Shown piece after piece: positions 42,401 to 50,642 of a DNA stretch of 64,000 bases. Where the stretch lies: positions 62,001 through 126,000 of the forward strand of contig JAHBUL010000007.1 of NCBI GenBank assembly GCA_019638085.1, in the 5' to 3' direction. Positions within the stretch are counted from its first letter, which is position 1; each line of letters begins with the position of its first letter. The stretch is from Flavobacteriales bacterium. Lineage in GTDB: Bacteria > Bacteroidota > Bacteroidia > Flavobacteriales_F > PHOS-HE28. The notes below the pieces were generated by a model. The model was not told where the DNA came from and ran no database searches. It saw only the letters and a program-made list of their open reading frames with translations. Made by a program: the position numbers and the translations under genes.

Positions 42401-42979
42401 TTGGATCGGGATGTTGTTGTCGGTTACCGAAGCCTGCACGCTGATCTTGTCGGTGAGCTGTCCGTTCAATTCCAGGTTCAACGTGCTGTTCACGGAGAGG
42501 TCCTGGTTATTGCCGAAGAGAATGCCGCGCGAGATGCTGCCGCTCTTGTTCAAGTTGCCCATGCCGAAGATGTCCTGCTCATTCTTGGCCGGCACGTACT
42601 TGAACGGGTCCTCCCGATCACCGGAGGGCTTCAGCAAGCGCTCGGGGTCCTTATGGCGGAAGGTACCGCCCAAGAGCAACGGCATCACCCGGAAGCGGGC
42701 GGTGAGCGTATCCGTGGGTGAATCCGGTTTCCGTACCAACGTGCTGCGGAAGGGATCCAAAATGTACAGTTCGGGCGACACTTCCACCGAATCGGCCCAG
42801 AGGCTGAAGGTGCCCGGCACAATGCTCAGTGAGTCGAGCACCAACGTATCCCGGTCCATCACGATGCGGCGCATCACCCGGTTATCCTGCACCTGCGCAT
42901 GGCCGCTCACCGCTGTGATCAGCAGGAGCAGCACCCCGATGGGGCGCAGCAAATAGGGGAATGGGTAGGAATGCAACAC
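39494..42979 (-). CDS. Large outer-membrane protein of unknown function
   Basis: 1161 residues if the GTG at 42979 starts translation; it is followed by HSYPFPYLLRPIGVLLLLI, a signal peptide cleaved near SGHAQ. The frame is open to 43870 but that part is the complement of the next gene. The protein has regions typical of large Bacteroidota outer-membrane barrels: GSISRGILFGNNQDLSVNST, VTDNNIPIQAGGNTLELQDF, DQVFIKLFDDRQELIAGDFV, and long runs of alternating beta strands toward the C-terminus. I do not recognise a named family. No TonB box or SprA length. It is divergent from a substrate-binding lipoprotein gene, which may hint at uptake. Confidence 0.75.
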   Translation of the reverse strand: MLHSYPFPYLLRPIGVLLLLITAVSGHAQVQDNRVMRRIVMDRDTLVLDSLSIVPGTFSLWADSVEVSPELYILDPFRSTLVRKPDSPTDTLTARFRVMPLLLGGTFRHKDPERLLKPSGDREDPFKYVPAKNEQDIFGMGNLNKSGSISRGILFGNNQDLSVNSTLNLELNGQLTDKISVQASVTDNNIPIQAGGNTLELQDFDQVFIKLFDDRQELIAGDFVLQRPKSHFLNYYKKTKGLSYTTRMGDPGGVQNVLGLSAAISKGEFSRNQIQGIEGVQGPYRLTASGAGAYIIVLSGTERVYLDGQVMTRGLENDYVIDYNTAELTFTPKRPITKDRRITVEFQYSDKNYARSLVRVADEFTSGATTLRFNLYSEQDHKDQSLQQSLTDQEKQSLAEAGDDPLKAVVPGADSVAFSADEVLYAQVDSLGWSPVYRYSTHADSAHYRVTFSAVGTGNGDYVQQEFTPNGRVFRWLAPEVVGGTVVRKGNYAPVRVLVPPRYKRMVTLGADHRFSARTKAWGEVAVSNEDRNTFSDLDDGDNTGLAVRAGASHAIPISSTDSTKQVVIGTENEWRSKDLSVVERYRPVEFDRDWNLAGVVQDGDQVLASASVGLLNGKSGRVDLTSSIFHIDGRFDGFRQALAGKMRFGKYDAALDGSLLSTTAAQNSSNFMRNKAVVSRRFSYFTLGLSDELENNQFRNDSVGTLGPGSYAYNEWEGFIQSPDSAKAMFRLAAGQRSDEAYKAGALAPSTEATNYSASMDLGGKKVRKLAATFNYRRLRILDSTLTAQRAEDTYLARLDHGHSAWKGALTWDMFYEFGSGLEQRREFIYVQVPAGQGMFVWNDYNGNGVKELNEFELASFSYEADYIRVFVQSNENVRVYSNQFSASGELRPSAIWRDTKGLRGFLGKWNDVASFRSDRKTGDEASESAFNPFITDPNDTALIALNSSVRNTIYYDRSSRTWSIDHTYQSDRGKSLLLNGFDYRSKESNLVHLRWNTTAQWTLEAEAAKGRSTSSSDLLAGRNYAIDEQSAAPKLTWQPNTRMRGMVRLKYTDKHNKDELGGEKANIRDLGTEFRFNSAGKGSLQVNANLVDITYDGTVDSSLGTEMLSGLKPGTNVTWSLTIQRRLSDHLQVDLTYNGRSSPGAPAVHVGGAQVRAFF

Positions 42980-43142
42980 TGGGATGGGCGCAAGAAGTAC
43001 GTGTCTGCGGCCTGAAAAGTATCGTTCCTCAAGGTCTTGCGTGCAGATCGGGACTTTCCAAGGATGGCTTTGGAGGGTGTGGATCACGAATGCGATGTTC
43101 GTAACGTGCGCGTTCGATGCCCCGACCAGCGTTCGGTCCGGA

Positions 43143-43150
43143 TAGATTTG
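43143..43150 (+). promoter_or_regulatory. -7 element before the substrate-binding lipoprotein gene
   Basis: TAGATTTG fits TAnnTTTG exactly and stands nine bases before the start codon, implying a very short leader. No convincing -33. Confidence 0.45.
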
Positions 43151-43159
43151 GCAACCATC

Positions 43160-44884
43160 ATGCTCCGAGTTCTCCCTTGTGCTGCCCTCATCGCACTCCT
43201 GATCGGTTGTGGATCCTCGGATCTGCCCACGCGGGACCAGGATGGGATCTATGGCGGGGTGTTCAACTTCAACGAATCGCAGGTGGTGCGGAGCATCTTT
43301 CCGCTTACCATCGGCTTGGTGTCCGAGCAGCATGTGGCCTCCCAGATCTACGAGGGGCTGGTGCAATTCAATGCCACGGACCTCTCCGTGGAGCCGGCCT
43401 TGGCGGAGAGCTGGTCGGTGGATCCCGGCCTTACCATCTATGAATTCAAGCTCCGGCGTGACGTGCGTTTCCACGATGACCCCGCCTTCCCCGATGGGGA
43501 GGGACGCCTGCTCACGGCCAAGGACGTGGTGAACTGTTTCGCTGCGATCTGTGAGAAGGGCAAGGGCGATGCTGCGTTCTGGCTTTTCCAGGACAAGGTG
43601 GCCGGCGCCGATGCGTATTACAACTCGGGCAAGCGCGATGGCCAGGTCAGTGGGATCACCGCCTTGGATGAACATACCGTTCGCATCACCCTTACGCGCC
43701 CGTGCCCCAACTTCCTGCAAAGCATAGCCGGTGCCGGCTGCTGGATCTGGCCGCAGGAACTCTTGGACAAATACGGAGATGACCTCTTCCGCCATGCCAT
43801 CGGCACAGGCCCGTTCCGCCTGAACACGGCACGGCCGGAGGAGGTGATCGTGCTGGAACGGAACCACCACTATTGGGGCAAGGATGCGGAAGGTAGGAGC
43901 CTGCCCTACCTCGATGCCGTGCGGGTGACCTTGGTGCCTGACAAGGAGAAGGAGATCACGGAGTTCCTGAAGGGGCGCTTGAGCATGGTAACGGAACTCT
44001 CCGTAAAGAGCATCAACGTGTTGGCGGATTCAGTGGACCGGAACACGGGAGAGCGCCGCTTCAATACCCTGAGCACCCCTGCGTTGGCCGTGCAGTTCTA
44101 TGGCTTCAATGCATCGAAGCCGCCCTTCAATGATGTGCGGATACGGCGCGCATTCGCCCTGGCGCTGGACAGGCGGCAACTGGTGGACAGCGTGCTATTC
44201 GGCCTTGCCGTTGTAGCGGATCATGGGCTCGTACCACCCGGACTGCCGCAGTATCCCTATGATCTTGTTCCGGGCATCCCCTACGATCCCGATAGTGCGC
44301 GCAAGCTGATGGCCCAAGCAGGCTACCCCGACGGAAAGGGGTTCCCGCGGATACAACTGCAGGTGAACAACTACGGTTTCGGATACCGGAGCGTGGCCAG
44401 CCGCGCACAGGAGATGCTGCTGAAGGAACTCGGCGTGGCGGTCACAGTGAGCACTGTACCTGCCAAGGAATATTACGAACGGATCGATCGCGGCGAAGCC
44501 CTGTTCTGGCGAGAAGGCTGGGTGGCCGACCTTCCTGATCCGGAGAACTTCCTCGCCCTGATCTACGGAAAGAACGCGGTGCTGGACACTTCGCTCCCAT
44601 CAAGCCTCAACACCACTCGCTATGCCGATCCGAAGTTCGATGCGCTGTTCGGCCTTTCCTTGACCAAGGGGAGTGAGACGGACCGCATGCAGGACCTCGC
44701 CCGAGCAGAGGCGCTGGCAATAAAGGATGTCCCCCTGATCCCTTTGTACCACGAGCGGTACGTCATGCTTTTGGCGCCCCGTGTAAAAGGCATGCAGATC
44801 AATCCGATGGAATTACTGGATCTGCGCCAGTTGCACTTTGGCCCCGCCCCTGATCATTCCGGTGCAGTGGATACCAGCTCGTAA
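43160..44884 (+). CDS. ABC transporter substrate-binding lipoprotein (SBP family 5, dipeptide type)
   Basis: 574 residues. The ATG at 43160 gives MLRVLPCAALIALLIGCGSS with a lipobox. The family 5 layout is clear: YEGLVQFNATDLSVEPALAE, SWSVDPGLTIYEFKLRRDVR, FHDDPAFPDGEGRLLTAKDV, AIGTGPFRLN, RRAFALALDRRQLVDSVLFG. Family 5 proteins bind peptides, nickel or oligosaccharides. No permease or ATPase gene is adjacent, so the transporter parts must lie elsewhere. Its last 31 bases overlap the convergent gene at 44854-45621. Confidence 0.9.
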   Translation: MLRVLPCAALIALLIGCGSSDLPTRDQDGIYGGVFNFNESQVVRSIFPLTIGLVSEQHVASQIYEGLVQFNATDLSVEPALAESWSVDPGLTIYEFKLRRDVRFHDDPAFPDGEGRLLTAKDVVNCFAAICEKGKGDAAFWLFQDKVAGADAYYNSGKRDGQVSGITALDEHTVRITLTRPCPNFLQSIAGAGCWIWPQELLDKYGDDLFRHAIGTGPFRLNTARPEEVIVLERNHHYWGKDAEGRSLPYLDAVRVTLVPDKEKEITEFLKGRLSMVTELSVKSINVLADSVDRNTGERRFNTLSTPALAVQFYGFNASKPPFNDVRIRRAFALALDRRQLVDSVLFGLAVVADHGLVPPGLPQYPYDLVPGIPYDPDSARKLMAQAGYPDGKGFPRIQLQVNNYGFGYRSVASRAQEMLLKELGVAVTVSTVPAKEYYERIDRGEALFWREGWVADLPDPENFLALIYGKNAVLDTSLPSSLNTTRYADPKFDALFGLSLTKGSETDRMQDLARAEALAIKDVPLIPLYHERYVMLLAPRVKGMQINPMELLDLRQLHFGPAPDHSGAVDTSS

Positions 44885-45621
44885 GTGATCCGTTTGGCCA
44901 GTGGGAGGAAGGTCTCGATCCGCGGCAAACTGATGTCCGATTCAAAAGCGAATGTGGCCGGGTTCGGAAGCGGCCCGGTGCGTGCAAGCTCCGCCTTGAT
45001 GTGCTCGTAGGTGTTCGAAAGTCCGAGGGTCCACGTGGCAAAATAGCGCGTACGCACATACCGGTGATTGTCGGGCGGATCCAACTCGCGAACGATGGGC
45101 AGCGAATAGGCATATACGAGGGCCTCGTTCCGCTGGCGAAGGAGAAGCCATCCCTCGCGAGCATCCAAAGGAACTACCCCTACTGGTTCAACGTGGATGC
45201 GTTCGTTCAGCTCTTCCCGCAACTCTTGTCCACGTTCCCGGGCAGTGATCAACGGCGGAAGGGTGCGCTCCAAGGCGCGTTGCACCATGGCCCATGGACC
45301 ATCCGTTGGTAGCGGGCGACGCAACAGTTCGTGCCGAGCAAGGTCCAACCCGATAACATCGGTGGCCATATGGGCGGTCACATCCTCGGCCCGCTTCTCC
45401 AGATCACGCAGCTGTTGGATCCGGCGCACCAGGTCATCCAGCAACGGATACAACTTGTACTCCCGATAATGAGCATCCACCCGTTGCAGATAGGCCAAGA
45501 GGCGGTACTCCTCCAGTTCCTCGTCCAAGGTGGTGGTAATGATGCGATCGGCACGGGAGCCGCTCCAGCTCAAGGGATCCATGGTCGGAAGGAGAACGTG
45601 CTGTTCATAAAAAGGTTGCAT
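44854..45621 (-). CDS. Hypothetical protein, convergent overlap with the SBP gene
   Basis: 255 residues from MQPFYEQHVLLPTMDPLSW at 45621. Central part mostly helical and charged: YRLLAYLQRVDAHYREYKLY, DLVRRIQQLRDLEKRAEDVT, RPLPTDGPWAMVQRALERT. The C-terminal half has YAYSLPIVRELDPPDNHRYV and LSNTYEHIKAELARTGPLPN. No signal peptide and no family recognised. The coding part overlaps the end of the substrate-binding gene by 31 bases on the opposite strand, and the start is 58 bases from the divergent OmpA-like gene. Confidence 0.6.
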   Translation of the reverse strand: MQPFYEQHVLLPTMDPLSWSGSRADRIITTTLDEELEEYRLLAYLQRVDAHYREYKLYPLLDDLVRRIQQLRDLEKRAEDVTAHMATDVIGLDLARHELLRRPLPTDGPWAMVQRALERTLPPLITARERGQELREELNERIHVEPVGVVPLDAREGWLLLRQRNEALVYAYSLPIVRELDPPDNHRYVRTRYFATWTLGLSNTYEHIKAELARTGPLPNPATFAFESDISLPRIETFLPLAKRITYELVSTAPE

Positions 45622-45679
45622 GGGCCGGGGAACCACCGGCGTTCCTGGCGACCTTTGGATCTTCATTGTAAAGATAGCC

Positions 45680-46636
45680 ATGAACCATCCCCGGAACCTT
45701 GTATTGCCCTTGCTGGCAGCCGTCGCGATCCTTAGTGCCTGTGTGCCTGCACGCAAATATGAGGAGCTCAATTCCCGCTTCAAGGCCATGCAGGAGAATG
45801 AAAGCTCCGCACTTGCCAAGGCCCAGCAGGCTGAAGCCGCATTGAAGGACCAGCAAGTGACCTTGGATGATCTGCGCCGCCGCCAGGACATGCTGGAGCG
45901 CGATACGCTCACCTTGGGTACCAGCTTACGCCGTATGACCCACCAGTACGACAAGATCAATTCGCTCAACAATGAGCTGCTGGAGAAGTACAACGCACTG
46001 CTCTCCGGAGGCAATATCGAGAACCGCAAGCTGCTCACCGATCTGGAGGCCAACCGTCTGAAGCTCCAGAACAAGGAGGATTCGCTCAATGTGCTGTCCA
46101 GCTCCCTGCAGGACCGGGAGGCCAAGCTCGCCACACTACAAGCCGAACTGGATAAAAAGGACCAGGCCATGAAAGCCTTGAAGGACCGCGTGAGCCAAGC
46201 CCTCACCGGCTTCGAGGGCAAGGGATTGACCGTGACCCAGCGCGATGGACAGATCTATGTGAGCCTGGAGAACAAACTGCTCTTCCCCAGCGGAAGCACT
46301 ACCGTGGATGCCAAAGGACGCGAGGCCTTGAGCAACCTTGCAAAAGCGATCGAGAACGAAAAGGACCTCAACATCATGGTGGAGGGGCATACCGATACCG
46401 ACAAGGTGCTTCCGGGAGCACCCTACAAGGACAATTGGGACCTCAGTGTGCTAAGGGCCACCAGCGTGGTGCGCATCCTGCAGGAAAGCTCCAAGGTCGA
46501 CCCCAAGCGCATCACCGCCGCAGGCAAGGGAGAATATGAACCCGCAGACCCTAATGACAAGGCCAAGAACCGACGCATCGAGATCGTGCTCGCTCCTGAC
46601 CTGAAGGGGCTGTACGAGCTGGTGAAGGATCACTGA
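45680..46636 (+). CDS. OmpA-family lipoprotein with coiled coil
   Basis: 318 residues from MNHPRNLVLPLLAAVAIL at 45680; the signal ends in LSACVPARKY, a lipobox. A long coiled coil follows (ALAKAQQAEAALKDQQVTLD; KLATLQAELDKKDQAMKALK). The C-terminal OmpA domain runs from LENKLLFPSGSTTVDAKGRE through MVEGHTDTDKVLPGA to GEYEPADPNDKAKNRRIEIV and should bind peptidoglycan diaminopimelate. It anchors the outer membrane to the wall. GACCTTTG near 45652 may be its -7 element. It overlaps the convergent amidotransferase gene by seven bases. Confidence 0.88.
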   Translation: MNHPRNLVLPLLAAVAILSACVPARKYEELNSRFKAMQENESSALAKAQQAEAALKDQQVTLDDLRRRQDMLERDTLTLGTSLRRMTHQYDKINSLNNELLEKYNALLSGGNIENRKLLTDLEANRLKLQNKEDSLNVLSSSLQDREAKLATLQAELDKKDQAMKALKDRVSQALTGFEGKGLTVTQRDGQIYVSLENKLLFPSGSTTVDAKGREALSNLAKAIENEKDLNIMVEGHTDTDKVLPGAPYKDNWDLSVLRATSVVRILQESSKVDPKRITAAGKGEYEPADPNDKAKNRRIEIVLAPDLKGLYELVKDH

Positions 46637-47478
46637 ACAGCCCGCAGCTTCACTGTCAAGTCCGCGTCCACCAGCACGAAGTGGTGCGGGGGAACCTCGA
46701 TGAAATCATCCGCGATGTCCGTGAGCTTTTCCGAGACGATCATCGCCGCGTGTTCTTGCTTGTCGGTGCCGCGCACCATGCGGCACACGTTGTCCGTGCA
46801 GATGTATTTCTTGCCCTCACTGTAATACATGGTGAGGGGATCGCTGCGGTCGGTGACGTAGCGCAATCCCACCGCGATGCGGCCATCGGTGTAGACCATG
46901 TTCATATAGGCCGGTTCCGTGATGGCATGGGCCTGCATCAACTTCTTCAGGTCGGCTATCATGGCCTCGAAGGCATCGGCCACTTGGTCGGGTGTCGGGT
47001 GTTCTTCCGTGAGGTGGTACAGCATCAGCCCGAAGAGATGCTCGCTGTCGGTCTGTCCCTTTACCCACGTGTAGATCTCCTCGGAGAGCATGTTGCAGAG
47101 GTCCCGTTTGATCCGGTCGAAATGCGCTACACCGCCGTTGTGCATCATCAATCGCTCCTTGTATTGGAAGGGGTGGCAATTGGCCTCCGCCACGCCCCCC
47201 ACGCTGGCCGCGCGCACATGGGCAGCGATACAATGTGAGCGCAATTTGGGCGCGAGGGAACGCAGGTTCCGATTGTTCCAAGCCGGTGTAACGCTGACGA
47301 ACACCGCCGGATCCGGGCTGCTATCGCGATGGTACCAGCCCACACCGAAGCCGTCGCCATTGAGCGGCTCCTCGATCTCGCGGGCGGCATAGCTCTGGTT
47401 GATGATGGAATCCGAGGGGTCATAGAGGAGCTCGCCCATGCTGATGGGGGCACCGAGGTAGGATAGGAAGCGGCACAT
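46630..47478 (-). CDS. Class II glutamine amidotransferase (YafJ/EgtC-like)
   Basis: 282 residues starting MCRFLSYLGAPISMGELLYD; after Met removal Cys2 is the N-terminal nucleophile. The glutaminase fold shows NGDGFGVGWYHRD, AAHVRAASVGGVAEANCHPF, RLMMHNGGVAHFDRIKRDL and SDSEHLFGLMLYHL-type features (here TDSEHLFGLMLYHL). These proteins release ammonia from glutamine or gamma-glutamyl amides; without a synthase domain the acceptor is unknown. EgtC needs ergothioneine genes, which are absent here. It ends inside the last bases of the OmpA-like gene (seven base overlap). Confidence 0.88.
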   Translation of the reverse strand: MCRFLSYLGAPISMGELLYDPSDSIINQSYAAREIEEPLNGDGFGVGWYHRDSSPDPAVFVSVTPAWNNRNLRSLAPKLRSHCIAAHVRAASVGGVAEANCHPFQYKERLMMHNGGVAHFDRIKRDLCNMLSEEIYTWVKGQTDSEHLFGLMLYHLTEEHPTPDQVADAFEAMIADLKKLMQAHAITEPAYMNMVYTDGRIAVGLRYVTDRSDPLTMYYSEGKKYICTDNVCRMVRGTDKQEHAAMIVSEKLTDIADDFIEVPPHHFVLVDADLTVKLRAVQ

Positions 47479-47784
47479 GGTGAGGTGTGGGTCGGAGATG
47501 GTCAGGGATCAGACGATCAGAAAATTAGATGATCAGACGATCTAATGCCTTGCCCGCGAAAGCCGGTCGAAGGTCTGACATGATCGGTGAGTGTATGCCT
47601 TGGATGCTTTAGAACACCTCCGGGATACAAGTTGTGCTGGGCTCCCGACCCGCCGATCGCTGGATCCAGGTCGTTCGAATAGGTATCGCGCTATTTCAAC
47701 GGGATGAAACATGGGCGGAAAAATAATTCCGTCGTTCACCACGAACTTCACACCGCACTCCCGATAACGGCCCACACAATAACC
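47479..47784. other. Gap with small palindromes
   Basis: Between two divergent genes. Repeats of GATCAGACGATC and an inverted repeat ATTAGAT-9 bases-ATCTAAT (47524-47546) lie near the amidotransferase start. Beyond this nothing recognisable. Confidence 0.45.
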
Positions 47785-48351
47785 ATGGCAAAAACGAAGA
47801 AACCCTCCGAGCTCGACCAACTCTTGACCGCCCGGAACGAACGGATGCGGAAGCTGCAAGAGATCGTAAAGGAGGCGATCGACGAGCAGGAGCTGATCAT
47901 CAACAACTTGGCCAACCCGCCACAAGAAGCCATTTCACGGGGACAGCGCTTAGCGGACAAGGTGGCCGCTTTCGGCGGTAGCTGGACCTTCATCGTGTCC
48001 TTCTTCATCATCCTTACCGCCTGGATCCTGTACAACTCACTTGCTCCCAAAGGCGACAATTTCGACCCCTACCCCTTCATCTTGATGAACCTCGTGCTGT
48101 CATGCATAGCGGCTTTGCAGGCACCGGTGATCATGATGAGCCAGAACCGGCAGGAGGAGAAGGACCGCAAGCGCAGTGAGAATGATTACCTGATCAACCT
48201 GAAGGCCGAGCTGGAGTTGCGCAGCCTGCACCAAAAGATGGACCTGCTGCTGCAGGACGAGGTCCGCTCGATCTCAGAAGTACAGGAAAAACAATTCAAA
48301 CTACTGACGCAGATGGGGCAACAGATGGCGAAGCTGACAGCTGGACGGTAG
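47785..48351 (+). CDS. DUF1003 family membrane protein
   Basis: 188 residues from MAKTKKPSELDQLLTARNER at 47785; the longer frame upstream has no merit. Two membrane helices with the family's pattern: VAAFGGSWTFIVSFFIILTA followed by WILYNSLAP, FDPYPFILMNLVLSCIAALQ, APVIMMSQNRQEEKDRKR, then helices. The GSWTFI and PYPFILMN strings are diagnostic. Function unknown; often linked with magnesium or cell-envelope genes. Stands alone. Confidence 0.85.
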   Translation: MAKTKKPSELDQLLTARNERMRKLQEIVKEAIDEQELIINNLANPPQEAISRGQRLADKVAAFGGSWTFIVSFFIILTAWILYNSLAPKGDNFDPYPFILMNLVLSCIAALQAPVIMMSQNRQEEKDRKRSENDYLINLKAELELRSLHQKMDLLLQDEVRSISEVQEKQFKLLTQMGQQMAKLTAGR

Positions 48352-48609
48352 TTCCTTCATCATCGAACCTTGCAGAACTCGAGGATGGATCGTGACTGGA
48401 CGGTGGGGTGGAGCTATTCATCGCTCTTACCAAAAGCATTGATAACAGGCCGTTTCAGGGCATATTCCTTGCGAAAAAAGGCAGCAATATCACATGCAGC
48501 CATATGCTTTGCAGAAGCTGATCCTGAAGGTAAAAGCAACGGGTTCGCTTTTGTCCCCTTGCTTGCGTTCCTTTGTGGGCCAAAGGCCTCCGAACCATAG
48601 AGGTCCGCC

Positions 48610-49623
48610 ATGCCGAAGGTCACCATAGACAACATCGAGATCGAAGTCCCCGAAGGGACCACGATCCTACAGGCCGCTCGTATGATCGGCGAGCGCAACA
48701 GCGCCGAGCGCTACGTGGTTCCACCCACCATGTGCTACTACTCCAGCCTTGAAGGTAGCGGAGGCTATTGCCGCACTTGCATCGTGAAGGTGACCAAGGG
48801 CAGCGAGCGCGATCCACGGCCCATCCCAAAGCCGGTGGCCAGTTGCCGCACGGCCGTGCAGGATGGCATGGTGGTGGAGAACACCCTCAGCCCCGAACTG
48901 CTCGATGCCCGCAGCGGCGTTACCGAGTTCCTGCTGATCAATCACCCACTGGATTGCCCCATCTGCGATCAAGCCGGCGAATGCCACCTGCAGGATCTTT
49001 CCTACGAGCACGGCCTCGCCACCAGCCGCTACCAATTCGAGCGTCGCACCTTCGACCCCATCGACATCGGGGATACGATCAAGTTGCACATGACGCGCTG
49101 CATCCTCTGCTACCGCTGCGTGAAGGTGGCCGAACAGATCACCGATGGACGCGTCCATGGGGTGATCAACCGCGGCGATGTGGCCGAGATCAGCACCTAT
49201 ATCCAAGAGGCCATCGACAATGACTTCAGTGGCAACATGATCGATGTGTGTCCTGTGGGCGCACTTACCGATCGCACCTTCCGCTTCTCCGCCCGGGTAT
49301 GGATCACCAAGCCCATGGATGCCCACCGCGACTGTGCCCAGTGCAGCGGCAAAACGGTGATCTGGCTCAAGGGCCAGGAAGTGCTGCGCGTTACAGGCCG
49401 CAAGGACCAGTGGGGCGAGGTGGAGGAATTCATCTGCAACGAATGCCGCTTCGTGAAGAAGCAACTGAGCGACTGGATAGTGGAAGGCCCGCGTAACATC
49501 GATCGCCACAGCGTGATCTCCCAGGGGCACTATACGCTGGAAACCAAGCAGAAGGTGTTGGACCACCCCGCACCCAACGTGCCTGAATTGGCGCAACTGA
49601 AACCCGCCAAGAAGAAGTCATGA
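48610..49623 (+). CDS. nuoG: NADH-quinone oxidoreductase subunit G (short form)
   Basis: 337 residues. Iron-sulphur ligands in order: CYYSSLEGSGGYCRTC and SCRTAV (2Fe-2S), the His-Cys3 site HPLDCPICDQAGECHLQ, the 4Fe-4S site CILCYRCVKVAEQ with CPVGALTDRT, and CAQC...CNECRF. The large molybdopterin-like C-terminal domain of E. coli NuoG is absent, which is normal in Bacteroidota. It relays electrons in the peripheral arm. The stop overlaps nuoH (ATGA). Subunits E and F are not upstream in this window. Confidence 0.93.
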   Translation: MPKVTIDNIEIEVPEGTTILQAARMIGERNSAERYVVPPTMCYYSSLEGSGGYCRTCIVKVTKGSERDPRPIPKPVASCRTAVQDGMVVENTLSPELLDARSGVTEFLLINHPLDCPICDQAGECHLQDLSYEHGLATSRYQFERRTFDPIDIGDTIKLHMTRCILCYRCVKVAEQITDGRVHGVINRGDVAEISTYIQEAIDNDFSGNMIDVCPVGALTDRTFRFSARVWITKPMDAHRDCAQCSGKTVIWLKGQEVLRVTGRKDQWGEVEEFICNECRFVKKQLSDWIVEGPRNIDRHSVISQGHYTLETKQKVLDHPAPNVPELAQLKPAKKKS

Positions 49624-50642
49624 TCCCTACCGCGATCTTCCTGCTCGTGCTCTTCGTGGTCACCCTCACTGTGGCCGCCTACTCCACCTATGGCGAGCGC
49701 AAGGTGGCCGCCTTCCTGCAGGACCGTCTTGGACCCAACCGGGCCGGCCCTTTCGGCTTGCTGCAACCCTTGGCCGATGGTGCCAAGATGTTCATGAAGG
49801 AGGATTTCGTGCCGGCCAACGCCAACCGCATCCTCTACTTCCTCGGCCCTGCCGTGGCCATGACCACCGCGTTGATCACCGGGGTGGTGATCCCTTGGGG
49901 CGGCACGCTCCAGATCGGCGATGTGAGCATTCCCCTTCAAGGCATGGACCCCGAAGTGGGCGTGCTCTTCGTGTTTGCCATGGTAGGCATCGGTGTGTAC
50001 GGCATCATGCTCGGTGGCTGGGCCAGCAACAACAAGTACTCCTTGCTCGGTGCCATACGCGCAGCCAGCCAAATGGTGAGCTACGAACTCGCCATGGGCC
50101 TCAGCATCGTGGCACTGGTAATGATGAACGGCACCCTCAGCCTTGGGGGTATCGTGGACTATCAGGCCGAACATGGGTGGAACATCCTCTACCAACCCCT
50201 CGGCTTCCTGATCTTCATCGTTTGCGCCTTCGCCGAGACCAACCGCTCGCCCTTCGATATGCCGGAGTGTGAAACCGAACTGGTAGGGGGCTTCCATACG
50301 GAGTTCAGCAGCATGAAGCTCGGCTTCTACCTCTTCGCCGAATACGTGAACATGTTCATCAGCAGCGCCGTGATGGCCACGCTGTACTTCGGGGCCTACC
50401 ATGTTCCCGGCCTCGCCGATAGCGGATGGAACCCCAACCTGATCACCATCATCGGGGTTGCGGCCATGTTCGCCAAGACCTTCTTCTTCATCTTCCTCTT
50501 CATGTGGGTACGCTGGACATTGCCCCGTTTCCGCTTCGACCAGCTGATGAATTTGGGCTGGAAGGGGCTGATCCCCTTGGCTATACTCAACATCTTGATC
50601 ACCGCCGGCATCATGCTGGCACAAGGCCAATTGACACCATGA
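49620..50642 (+). CDS. nuoH: NADH-quinone oxidoreductase subunit H
   Basis: 340 residues, about eight membrane helices. Signature pieces: STYGERKVAAFLQDRLGPNR, GPFGLLQPLADGAKMFMKED, EVGVLFVFAMVGIGVYGIML, CAFAETNRSPFDMPECETEL with GGFHTEFSSMKLGFYLFAEY. This subunit forms the quinone-binding chamber and joins the membrane arm. Start and stop overlap nuoG and nuoI by four bases each, so the three genes are translationally coupled. Confidence 0.96.
   Translation: MIPTAIFLLVLFVVTLTVAAYSTYGERKVAAFLQDRLGPNRAGPFGLLQPLADGAKMFMKEDFVPANANRILYFLGPAVAMTTALITGVVIPWGGTLQIGDVSIPLQGMDPEVGVLFVFAMVGIGVYGIMLGGWASNNKYSLLGAIRAASQMVSYELAMGLSIVALVMMNGTLSLGGIVDYQAEHGWNILYQPLGFLIFIVCAFAETNRSPFDMPECETELVGGFHTEFSSMKLGFYLFAEYVNMFISSAVMATLYFGAYHVPGLADSGWNPNLITIIGVAAMFAKTFFFIFLFMWVRWTLPRFRFDQLMNLGWKGLIPLAILNILITAGIMLAQGQLTP

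Noticed and set aside
42980..43870. N-terminal extension of the large outer-membrane protein
   Set aside because: It is the complement of the substrate-binding gene, and the signal peptide lies at 42979 onward.
48370..48600. 77-codon frame before nuoG
   Set aside because: No start context, no domain; overlapping frames on the other strand are of similar quality.
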